Assembly: GCA_964423545.1 (NCBI GenBank)
Contig: CAYRFV010000191.1
Span: 1 to 11,116, forward strand
DNA length: 11,116 bases
From: JALOOE01 sp964423545
GTDB lineage: Bacteria > Chloroflexota > Anaerolineae > CG2-30-64-16
Direction: 5' to 3'
Shown here: piece by piece, positions 1 to 6,716 of the stretch
How positions within the stretch are numbered: position 1 is the stretch's first letter
Layout of the letters: each line of letters begins with the position of its first letter
Position numbers and translations under genes: made by a program
The notes under the pieces: generated by a model
What the model was told of the DNA's origin: nothing
Database searches by the model: none
Seen by the model: the letters and a program-made list of their open reading frames with translations, nothing else

Positions 1-139
1 CCCGGTGCGTTCAGTCGTGGGCGCTCCGGGGCGCGCCGACGAGGTGGCGCCCAGAGGGGGACGCGAGACGCCTCACTGGCCCGCGCCGAGAGGCAGCGCC
101 CTGCTGAGCGGGCCCGCTGACGGGGGCGTGACGGTTTCG

Positions 140-173
140 TCTCGCGTCGATTCACGCTGTTGATGACGCGAGA
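140..173. repeat. 9-bp perfect inverted repeat upstream of the sulfatase gene
   Basis: TCTCGCGTC (140-148) is followed after 16 nt by its exact reverse complement GACGCGAGA (165-173). A further direct copy of GACGCGAGA lies at 60-68. The structure sits about 60 bp before the GTG start at 236. It could be the hairpin of an upstream terminator, although no T tract follows, or an operator. Otherwise 1-235 shows no recognisable coding sequence: all frames are open for some distance only because of high GC, and none gives a recognisable protein. Confidence 0.4.
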
Positions 174-235
174 TGCTGGGCACCGGCTGCATGGGCGGCA
201 CCCCAACCTCTCACATAAACCTACGGAGACCCTCA

Positions 236-1750
236 GTGCCCGCCAAACAACCTAACATCCTCTACGTGATGACCGACCAGCAGCGTTTCGATACGATCGC
301 GGCGCTGGGCAATCCGCTGATCTACACGCCGAACTTCGACCGCCTGGTGGCGCGTGGCGTCTCGTTCACCAATGCCTACTCGACCTGCCCGGTTTGTGTG
401 CCCGCACGGCTGACCATCCGCACTGGCTGCGAGCCGGCCACCACCGGCTGTTTCGGCAACGCCCGCGCCGTGCCGTTGTCCGGCCAACCCGAGAATATTG
501 AAGAGCGCTGCGGCCCCTACCTGGCTCGTACCCTGCGCGGCCTGGGCTATCGCACTTTCGGCATCGGGAAGTTCCATTCCAGTGTGCGCTGGGACGAGGA
601 CCTGGGCTACGAGTACCACATACACAGTGAGGAACTGTATGGCACGCCCGACCAGCGCAGCCGAGATGGCTTCGCCGCCTGGATCCGCACTGAGCACCCC
701 GAGTTTGACTACATCGAGGCGCTAATGGGCGAGCGCACCGAGATGTACTACATGCCCCAGGTCAGCCCGCTGCCGGCCGCCTTGACGGTGGAACGTTGGG
801 CCGCCGACCGCGCCGTGGAGCAGATTGCCGCCGCTGACACCCGGCCGTGGTTCGGCTTTGTCTCCTTTGTCGGCCCGCACCCGCCCTTTGCGCCGCCGGT
901 GCCGTTCAACCGCATGTACGACCCCGACCGCATGCCGAACCCCATCAAGGGCGACCTGGAGGCCGACCACCTCGACGAGCAACTGCCCTGGATGAATTAC
1001 CTGATCTGGGCCGAGGACATCAACGACTCGCACGCGCGCGTGCTCAAGGCGCGCTACTACGGCGAGATCACGTACATCGACGACTGCCTGGGCCGCATCC
1101 TGGACGCAGTCGAGGCGCGCGGTGACGCCGAGAATACGTTGATCTGCTTCTTCACCGACCACGGCGACCAACTCGGCGACCACCACGGCTGGCAGAAGGA
1201 GTGCTTCTTCGAGCAGTCGGCACACATCCCGTTCCTGATAAGCTGGCCAGCGCGACTGCTCGCCGGAGCCCGCAGCCACGAGTTCGCCTGCCTGACCGAC
1301 CTGTTCGGCGTGGCCACGAAGGCCGCCGGCGCGCCGCAGTTGCGTGACGGCGCCGACCTGCTGGGTATGCTAGCGGGCGAGAGCGCGCCACGCAGCCAAG
1401 TGGTGGGTATGCACGATCGGCCGGGTGCCGCCACGTTCAAAATAATGGTGCGCAGCGGCGATTGGAAGTACATCTTCCTGGCCAACGGCGGTCGCGAGCA
1501 GCTTTTCAGCCTGGCCGAAGACCCACACGAGCTGCGCAACCGGGCTGCTTCCGCACCCGAAGCCCTGGCGCGGCTGCGCTCTGCTGCGGTGGACGCATGC
1601 CGCCATCCGGGCGCGGCGGCCGCGCTCGACGGCGGCGCGCTGCGTGCCTTCCACTTCGCGCCCCGGCCACTGCGCCGCATCTACCAGTTTGACCGCTCGC
1701 GCGGCGTGTTGGGCTTCCCTGAGTTGCCCCAGGACGTGCTGCGCGGCTAG
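236..1750 (+). CDS. Formylglycine-dependent sulfatase (arylsulfatase family, Cys-type)
   Basis: Alkaline-phosphatase-fold sulfatase (sulfatase family, PF00884) that hydrolyses sulfate esters, here probably of a sugar or polysaccharide. Start: GTG at 236, because ACGGAG lies 7 nt upstream and the similarity (PNILYVMTDQQ) begins just after it. An upstream in-frame ATG at 173 gives 21 unrelated residues. The product is 504 aa, normal for the family. Visible motifs, numbered from the GTG: metal-binding TDQQ (D14); CVPAR with C54, the Cys converted to formylglycine, and R58; GIGKFH (K112, H114); GPHPPF (H215); FTDHGDQLGDHHGWQKE (D308, H309, K321). The Cys-type motif implies an FGE maturase or anaerobic maturase elsewhere. 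No signal peptide is seen, so a cytoplasmic site is likely. A truncated second sulfatase gene starts 33 bp downstream, suggesting an original pair. The exact substrate cannot be read from sequence. Confidence 0.93.
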   Translation: MPAKQPNILYVMTDQQRFDTIAALGNPLIYTPNFDRLVARGVSFTNAYSTCPVCVPARLTIRTGCEPATTGCFGNARAVPLSGQPENIEERCGPYLARTLRGLGYRTFGIGKFHSSVRWDEDLGYEYHIHSEELYGTPDQRSRDGFAAWIRTEHPEFDYIEALMGERTEMYYMPQVSPLPAALTVERWAADRAVEQIAAADTRPWFGFVSFVGPHPPFAPPVPFNRMYDPDRMPNPIKGDLEADHLDEQLPWMNYLIWAEDINDSHARVLKARYYGEITYIDDCLGRILDAVEARGDAENTLICFFTDHGDQLGDHHGWQKECFFEQSAHIPFLISWPARLLAGARSHEFACLTDLFGVATKAAGAPQLRDGADLLGMLAGESAPRSQVVGMHDRPGAATFKIMVRSGDWKYIFLANGGREQLFSLAEDPHELRNRAASAPEALARLRSAAVDACRHPGAAAALDGGALRAFHFAPRPLRRIYQFDRSRGVLGFPELPQDVLRG

Positions 1751-1783
1751 AGAGGGTAACGCACATCGGAAAGAGGGGTGACC

Positions 1784-1858
1784 ATGCCTGATCGCCGTCC
1801 GAACATCCTGTTCGTCTTCACCTATGGTGGAAGGAATGTCCAAGCAGCGACCGACTAA
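1784..1858 (+). pseudogene. Truncated second sulfatase gene (N-terminal stub)
   Basis: ATG at 1784 has a purine-rich RBS (AAAGAGGGG, about 1770-1778). It reads MPDRRPNILFVFT, the standard N-terminal beta-strand of sulfatases that ends at the first metal-ligand Asp (usually T-D-D or T-D-Q). From about 1823 the similarity stops: the Asp is replaced by Tyr, and the frame ends at TAA 1856-1858 after 24 codons. The stub lies 33 bp behind the intact sulfatase, so it was probably the second gene of a sulfatase operon. The sequence that follows looks like transposase in another frame, so insertion or deletion by a mobile element probably removed the rest. Confidence 0.6.
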
Positions 1859-2061
1859 ATGACCTGCTCCATAGCACGACTTCGTACCTGCCCGATTGGT
1901 GCAACCAGTTGGATCGCCCGCTCAACGTATGGCGCCTGGCCAGCTTCTGCTGGGAGCTACTCCGCCGTAGCCTGCAGGGCACCATCGCATGGTCGCAGAT
2001 CGTGGCCGTTCTGCCACGTCTGCAGCGCTTCTTCGGCGACTCGCCCAGGCGCAGGCCCTAA
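1825..2061 (+). pseudogene. Probable transposase C-terminal remnant
   Basis: The frame starting at 1825 is open to TAA 2059-2061 and gives about 78 residues with no start codon of its own. It includes PDWCNQLDRPLNVWRLASF and, further on, IVAVLPRLQRFFGDSPRRRP. The pattern of Leu/Arg-rich helix, then LPRLQRFF, then a basic tail resembles the C-terminus of DDE transposases (IS4-like) that I associate with Chloroflexi. That family assignment is from memory and tentative. It abuts the point where the sulfatase stub loses similarity, and its 5' part (DDE core) is missing. A 96-codon frame at 1859-2149 overlaps it but looks non-coding. The 95 bp from 2062 to the next gene show nothing recognisable and no clear inverted repeat. 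Confidence 0.35.
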
Positions 2062-2156
2062 CAGCTGCCCACGCCCAGGCTTGGCTTGCTCGTCTGTCTG
2101 TTTGTTAAGGTGCCGTCTTGCTCATGTTGGCGCCTATGTGAGAGGTTAGCTCTACC

Positions 2157-3889
2157 ATGACCATCCCACCACGCTCGGGGCTGCCTTGTTCGCAGATCGG
2201 CTATGACCTGGGCCTGCCCCTCAGGGCCGTCGTACGCAGCAGCGAACGGACGTTTCTCGGTAATGATGCAAGCTGGTTACTCCTTGGTGATACGGGAACG
2301 TCACCCTTGCTTCAGGGCCTGGTCGCCTATTGGGGAGAGTTGTGGGGCGACCACTGGTGGGTGATTGACTTCTCGGCACTGCCCACGGAGGGATCGTTCC
2401 GGCTGAAGATCGATGGCGCCGCTGGTGGGCCCCCTGGCCAGCGAACCTTTTCCTGTGCAGCATTGTCACCTCTGGCGAGAGACGGTCGGGCCAGTGGTGC
2501 TGGATCAGCTCGAAGCACGCTCTCGGCTGGCGCGCAACGGCCGGGGTTGGATGGACTGCGGCAGCCCGCTGCGCGAGGCAAATAGCCACGCCGCATGCCT
2601 GATCGGCCTGACAGAGTTCATGCAGCATGCGCAGATATGGCTGACCCCCCGAAGACAACCGCCGGCTCGCGGCGCAGGTCGCGTTTGGCTGCGACTTCCT
2701 GGCCGCCCTCCAGGACCGGGCCGAGGCGTTGGGTTTCGGATCTGGCGCAGTCTTGCATGAGATCCCCTCCTATGGTCATGTCGTCCCAGGCGACGTGGCC
2801 CAGTTCGCGGTGGCCCTGGCTCGGGCAGGCCGGCTGTTAGCCGAACATGACCCGGAGGGCAGCCTGGCCTACCTCAGGCGAGCGGCCAGGGCCTTCGAGT
2901 GGCTGCGTACAGCTCAGCCTCACAGTGCCGAAGGCTATTCGCATGCATCTCATGGCGTCCCTGCCGGCTTTGCCAAGCCCGACGAATGGATGACCCGCGA
3001 TCTGCTGATGATGATGTGGGCAGCGTTCGAGCTGGCGCGCGGTGGCCTGCCGGCCTTCAAGAGTGACGCACTGTCGCTGGCGCGCCGTATCTTGCGCCGC
3101 CAGGTGCCGCAAGAGCAATCCGAGGGCGGCCTCTATGGTCATTTCTACACCTTCGACTCGGCACCCTACACTGAAAAGGCATTCGTGCATCACCACACCT
3201 GGCACGATATGGGCGGCACCTGGCCCCACTACCTGGTGCCCCTCATGGAGATGTGCCACTACTGGCGGCCGCATCCCGATGCTCAACTGTGGCGCCAGGC
3301 CTTGCGCAACTTCGCTTATGGCTACCTGCAGCCCGCCTGCCGCCAGAACCCCTTCCACCTTCTGCCGCAGGGCTGCTATCCTGACGAAGGGCTCCTGGTC
3401 TTCGGCAGCATCTACCACGGCATCAACGAGGCCTATGCCGCGTCACTGGCCCTGGAATTCGAGCAGTTCCTGGGAGATCCAGCCTTCCTCGAGATCGCCG
3501 TAGGCAATCTGCAGTGGATCGCCGGCCTGAACTCGGGCCTGACTGCGGACATGCTGGCGCCCTCATCGCATATGTACCGACCCGAGATAGCTTCGGGCAC
3601 CCTGGTGCCCATCAGCATGATCTATGGCCTCGGACGCCAATCAGGGGGGAGTTGGACGCATCTGCGTGGGGCCATCTGTGACGGTTTCTCGATAAGCGAG
3701 CAGTTCACATTCAACACTCGCGCTGCCAGGGCCACAGACGGCCCCTGGCAGTTCTGCGACGAAGACCGGATCATCCCAATTGGTGCTTGGGCCAGCGCCA
3801 TGGCTCGTCTGCGCCGCAGGGCATGGCGACAGACACGTCACGGAGAGCACCTACCCGTCCGGAGTCGAAAGCAGGAGCAGGAAGAATGA
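2157..3889 (+). pseudogene. GH9-like glycosidase with CelD_N Ig-like domain, split by two frameshifts
   Basis: Start ATG 2157, with GAGAGG about 11 nt upstream. Frame one (2157 to about 2430) reads CSQIGYDLGLPLRAVV... then DFSALPTEGSFRLKI, an N-terminal cellulase Ig-like domain (CelD_N). The protein continues in frame two (LASEPFPVQHCHLW ... QHAQIWLTP) and frame three (EDNRRLAAQVAFGCDFLAAL ... to TGA 3889). The switches fall at a C5 run (2430-2434) and a C6 run (2645-2650). Removing one C from each gives one continuous 576-aa protein, a normal size for Ig plus (alpha/alpha)6 catalytic domain. The C-terminal part has GH9-like features: YHGINEAYAASLALEF and NLQWIAGLNSG. The usual GH9 Asp motif (D-A-G-D) appears here as WMDCGS (about 2548-2565), so activity or specificity may differ. 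No signal peptide is evident. The stop overlaps the deoC start. Either a real pseudogene or two homopolymer sequencing errors. Confidence 0.7.
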
Positions 3890-4581
3890 CTTCATATGAA
3901 CCCAGCTACGAGCAGATTGCGAAGATGATCGATCACTCATTGCTGCGGCCTGAGTTGACCGAAGATGATATCCGACAGGGCTGCGAACTGGCTCGTTCGC
4001 TGCACGTCGCCAGCGTCTGCCTCAAACCCTGCTATGTGCCGCTGGCGCGTACCCTCCTGGCAGGATCGGACGTGCTGGTGAGCACGGTGATCGGGTTCCC
4101 TCACGGCAGCACAACGACTGCCTGCAAGGTATTCGAGGCCCGCGAAGCGGTCGAGAACGGCGCCATTGAGCTCGACATGGTCCTGAATATCGGAGAGTTA
4201 CGCTCGGGCCACGACAACCAGGTGTGCGAGGACATCAGGGCGGTGGTGGAGGCGGTGGCAGGTCGCGTCATTGTCAAGGTGATCCTGGAGAATGCCTACC
4301 TGACCGGCGAACAAAAGGTCAGGGCCTGCCACCTGGCTGAGCAGGCAGGAGCCCACTTTGTCAAGACCAGCACAGGCTTTGCGCCTACGGGGGCAACGCT
4401 CGACGACTTGCGCTTGATGCGGGCGTCGGTAGGCCCGCAGGTGCAGGTTAAGGCTGCTGGCGGCATCCGCTCGCTCGACGCCCTTCTGGCTGCGCGTGAG
4501 GCCGGCGCCACCCGTTGTGGCGCGACTGTCACCGCCGAAATCCTGGCTGAGTACCGCCAACGGTACCCAGCCCGCGCCTGA
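3886..4581 (+). CDS. deoC: Deoxyribose-phosphate aldolase family protein
   Basis: Class I aldolase of the DeoC family. The classical reaction is reversible cleavage of 2-deoxyribose 5-phosphate to acetaldehyde and glyceraldehyde 3-phosphate, in the cytoplasm. The start is ATG 3886, which overlaps the previous stop (ATGA) and follows an AGGAGCAGGAAG RBS. An upstream in-frame ATG at 3787 only adds out-of-frame glycosidase sequence. Length is 231 aa, typical of the short bacterial form. Visible residues: ELDMVLNIG with D97, KVILENAYLT, FVKTSTGF with Schiff-base K160, and VKAAGGIRS with proton-relay K189. All three catalytic residues of the family are present. The C-terminal phosphate-binding segment reads GATRCGATVTAEIL instead of the more usual G-x-R-I/L-G-T/A-S, a mild deviation. 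Placement between a glycosidase and a sugar kinase suggests a sugar-catabolic role that may not be nucleoside deoxyribose. Confidence 0.93.
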   Translation: MTSYEPSYEQIAKMIDHSLLRPELTEDDIRQGCELARSLHVASVCLKPCYVPLARTLLAGSDVLVSTVIGFPHGSTTTACKVFEAREAVENGAIELDMVLNIGELRSGHDNQVCEDIRAVVEAVAGRVIVKVILENAYLTGEQKVRACHLAEQAGAHFVKTSTGFAPTGATLDDLRLMRASVGPQVQVKAAGGIRSLDALLAAREAGATRCGATVTAEILAEYRQRYPARA

Positions 4582-4592
4582 GAGAGTCTGCG

Positions 4593-5594
4593 ATGCGCTG
4601 CTTCATTGGCTGCGACCTTGGGGGCACAAATCTGCGGGTGGGCCTGGTGGATGTAGACACGGGCAAGGTGCTGCACCTCCGCTCTACCCCAACCCTGGCA
4701 CGCGAGAGCCAGAAGGCAGTCGTTAAGCGCATGGCGAAGGCATTCAACGACATCCTCACGGACCATGGTTTGAGCCCAAGTGATGTCGGAGGCGCCGGCA
4801 TAGGCATTCCCGGCACACCCGATATCGACCGCGGCGTGGTCCGGTTCATGCCCAACTTCGAGGGCACCTGGCCCGATGTGCCACTGCGCGATTGGCTGCT
4901 GCCGCTGACCGGCGTCACAGCCTATCTCCTCAACGACGTGCGTGCGATCACGCTTGGGGAATGGCGCTTCGGGGCTGGCGTAGGCGCACATACTGTGGCC
5001 TGCCTGGCACTGGGCACCGGGGTCGGCGGCGGTGTGGTCATCAGGGGTGAACTGCACCTGGGGATGTATGGCACCGCCGGCGAGCTGGGCCACCAGACAG
5101 TCGACCCCGCCACTGATCAGCGCTGCGGCTGTGGGAACCGCGGCTGCCTTGAGGTGTTCGCATCAGGTCCAGCCATCGCAGCCCTTGGCGTCAAGGCAGT
5201 GCTCAAGGGGCGGCACACGATGATCGGCGAACTGGCGGGCTATGATCTGAACAAGATAACGGCGTCTCTGGTTGCCCAGGCGGCAGCCCGGGGCGACCGA
5301 GAAGCCTGCGACATCTACCGCCATGCCGGTCATTACCTGGGAGTCGCGATCGCCAACATCATGGTGGTGGTGTCACCTCAGCGCGTGATCATCGGCGGCG
5401 GCGTCGCCCGTGCTGGCGAATTGCTTCTTGAGCCCGCCCGCCAGGTCGTACGAGAACGCGTGTTTATGGTGCCACAGGCTGAGATTCCCATCGCCCAGGC
5501 CCAACTGGGGGACGATGCCGGCGTGATCGGCGCAGCTCTGTGGGCCGGATGTGTGATTGTGCTGGACGAGGGTTGGACGACGATGCCGGCGTGA
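4593..5594 (+). CDS. ROK-family sugar kinase (glucokinase-like) with altered C-terminus
   Basis: Predicted ATP-dependent sugar kinase, cytoplasmic, 333 aa. It starts 11 bp after deoC, so they are probably cotranscribed. Motifs in order: nucleotide-binding DLGGTNLR (residues 8-15); GAGIGIPGTPD (68-78); YLLNDVRA with catalytic-base D115; LALGTGVGGG (138-147); AGELGHQTV with H167; zinc knuckle CGCGNRGC (C178, C180, C183-185 region); IIGGGV adenine-side loop. There is no N-terminal helix-turn-helix, so this is a kinase rather than a ROK repressor. Known ROK substrates include glucose, fructose, allose, N-acetylmannosamine and N-acetylglucosamine; this one cannot be assigned. After DDAGVIGAALWA the chain runs into GCVIVLDEGWTTMPA. 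A 37-bp repeat just downstream encodes the same residues followed by AERAPRAV and a stop, the likelier ancestral end (326 aa). The change affects only the last helix, so activity is probably kept. Confidence 0.92.
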   Translation: MRCFIGCDLGGTNLRVGLVDVDTGKVLHLRSTPTLARESQKAVVKRMAKAFNDILTDHGLSPSDVGGAGIGIPGTPDIDRGVVRFMPNFEGTWPDVPLRDWLLPLTGVTAYLLNDVRAITLGEWRFGAGVGAHTVACLALGTGVGGGVVIRGELHLGMYGTAGELGHQTVDPATDQRCGCGNRGCLEVFASGPAIAALGVKAVLKGRHTMIGELAGYDLNKITASLVAQAAARGDREACDIYRHAGHYLGVAIANIMVVVSPQRVIIGGGVARAGELLLEPARQVVRERVFMVPQAEIPIAQAQLGDDAGVIGAALWAGCVIVLDEGWTTMPA

Positions 5595-5615
5595 TCGGCG
5601 CAGCTCTGTGGGCCG
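5511..5615. repeat. 37-bp perfect direct repeat with 31-bp spacer at the end of the kinase gene
   Basis: Bases 5511-5547 and 5579-5615 are identical (37 of 37, beginning GACGATGCCGGCGTGATC). They are separated by 31 bp (5548-5578) that match neither flank. The offset is 68 bp, not a multiple of three. The second copy therefore lies out of the kinase frame and the gene now ends at 5594 inside the repeat. Read in the register of the first copy, the second copy continues to a natural-looking C-terminus ending near 5641. Confidence 0.9.
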
Positions 5616-5766
5616 CCGAGCGTGCCCCGCGCGCGGTCTGACCGGCTTCACCATCCCGGATCGAGGTTCTACACGAAATGTGCCGAGTCTCGAACGATCT
5701 GGACAGCACGCCACTGGTGTTCCCGCGCGGCGCTGGCCTGTGATCTGGGATGGGCGCGGATGCTTA

Positions 5767-6685
5767 GTGCCTATCCGAATAACCCTGACGCTCGAAAGGC
5801 GATCAAGGCACAGCCGAGATGCAAGAACGCGATGTAGTTTTTCGGCTGCTTCTCCCAGCGAATCAGGATCCGCCCAAACCGGTTCATCCAACTGCGCGCT
5901 CGTTCGACCACCCAACGTCGGGCACGGAAGCCCGCCTCATGCTGGATAGCCTGGGCTTCTTCACCGCGGGCTCGGATATGGGCGGTGAAGCCGAACTCCG
6001 TCAAGATATCGCGCACCTCTTGGCAGTCGTAACCCTTGTCCAGGCACATTCCTTGCGGTCGTGCCGCCGTTGGCTCGGGCCGTTCCACGACCACGCGCTC
6101 GAGGGTGCTGCGCACCAGTTTCAGGTCGTTGCGGTTGGCCCCGGCAACGGCCAGCCCAATCGGCACGCCATGCCCGTCGGTCAGCAGGCTACGCTTGACG
6201 CCGTCTTTGCCGCGGTCGGTCGGATTGGGGCCGGTTCTTTTCCCCGCCCTGCGGCGCTTTGGTCAGCGCCCCGTCCATGCTCAGCCAGTCGCAGTCAATG
6301 CCTTTCACTTCGTCAAAGCGTTCGACACCGCTTTGCCAGAGCTCCAGAAACACACCGGCTGCCACCCACGCTTGAAAGCGGTCATGCGCCGTGGAATGCG
6401 GCGCCAATTCGGTCGCATCCAACGCCTGCCATTGGCAGCCGGTGCGCAAGACATAGAAGATGGCATCGGCGCATTGGCGATCCGGCTGGCGTGGGCGGCC
6501 CCCGCCAAAGCGGTGCGTGTTCACACGCACCGGCAGCAGCGGTTCCAGAACCGCCCACAAGGCGTCCGAGAGGCGAAAACCGGTCGTCGTTCGGTTGTTC
6601 ACTATGCGGGCACGAGTGCGTCCAGGAGTCTGTTCTTCGCTCATGCCCACCATTGTACTGCAACGTCAGTTATTCGGATAGGCTC
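5767..6685 (-). mobile_element. Complete IS5-family insertion sequence (IS427-like), 919 bp
   Basis: The element is bounded by terminal inverted repeats. The left end reads GTGCCTATCCGAATAAC (from 5767). The right end, read inward on the minus strand, is GAGCCTATCCGAATAAC (from 6685). After these, both continue to TGACG with a 2-nt length difference. It holds one transposase reading, split over two frames, filling almost the whole element; its stop codon lies inside the left repeat. Size, DDE transposase type and the 3-bp duplication fit the IS5 family, IS427 group. It sits between the ROK kinase and the UroD-like gene, only 28 bp before the latter's start. Confidence 0.9.
5771..6653 (-). CDS. 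IS5-family transposase, OrfA/OrfB joined by +1 frameshift
   Basis: DDE transposase that cuts and pastes this IS. OrfA (6653 down to 6189) carries a DUF4096-type N-terminal domain: FRLSDALWAVLEPLLPV, a GGGRP loop, YVLRTGCQW and LSMDGALTKAP, with the first catalytic D127. OrfB (downstream part, to stop 5773-5771) carries PIGLAVAGANRNDLKL, CLDKGYD (second Asp) and VVERARSWMNRFGR (catalytic Glu), then IRWEK. Family sequences run GGEKTGPNPTDRGKDG through the junction. Here that needs a +1 shift at GGGGAAAAGAACC (minus strand, 6245-6233). With the shift the protein is 293 aa and all DDE residues are present. Many IS5 relatives are expressed by programmed frameshifting at this place, so the element may be functional; a simple A insertion is the alternative. 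Confidence 0.88.
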
Positions 6686-6716
6686 TTATTCATACCGGGG
6701 ACAGAGGGGTGGCGCA

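Larger units (their letters stand above)
5764..6688. repeat. TTA target-site duplication flanking the IS
   Basis: TTA at 5764-5766 directly precedes the left terminal repeat and TTA at 6686-6688 directly follows the right one. A 3-bp TNA duplication is known for IS5-family elements of the IS427 type. This marks a simple insertion into sequence that originally ran ...GCGGATGC-TTA-TTCATACC.... Confidence 0.65.

Noticed and set aside
722..1279. 185-codon minus-strand frame inside the sulfatase gene
   Set aside because: Shadow of a well-supported sulfatase; no independent RBS or motif.
1859..2149. 96-codon plus-strand frame after the sulfatase stub
   Set aside because: Composition is not protein-like, and the overlapping frame from 1825 gives the more convincing transposase-like sequence.
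6036..6716. N-terminal extension of the UroD-like frame, making 584 aa
   Set aside because: This part is antisense to the IS transposase and crosses the IS end. The family similarity and RBS support the start at 6717.
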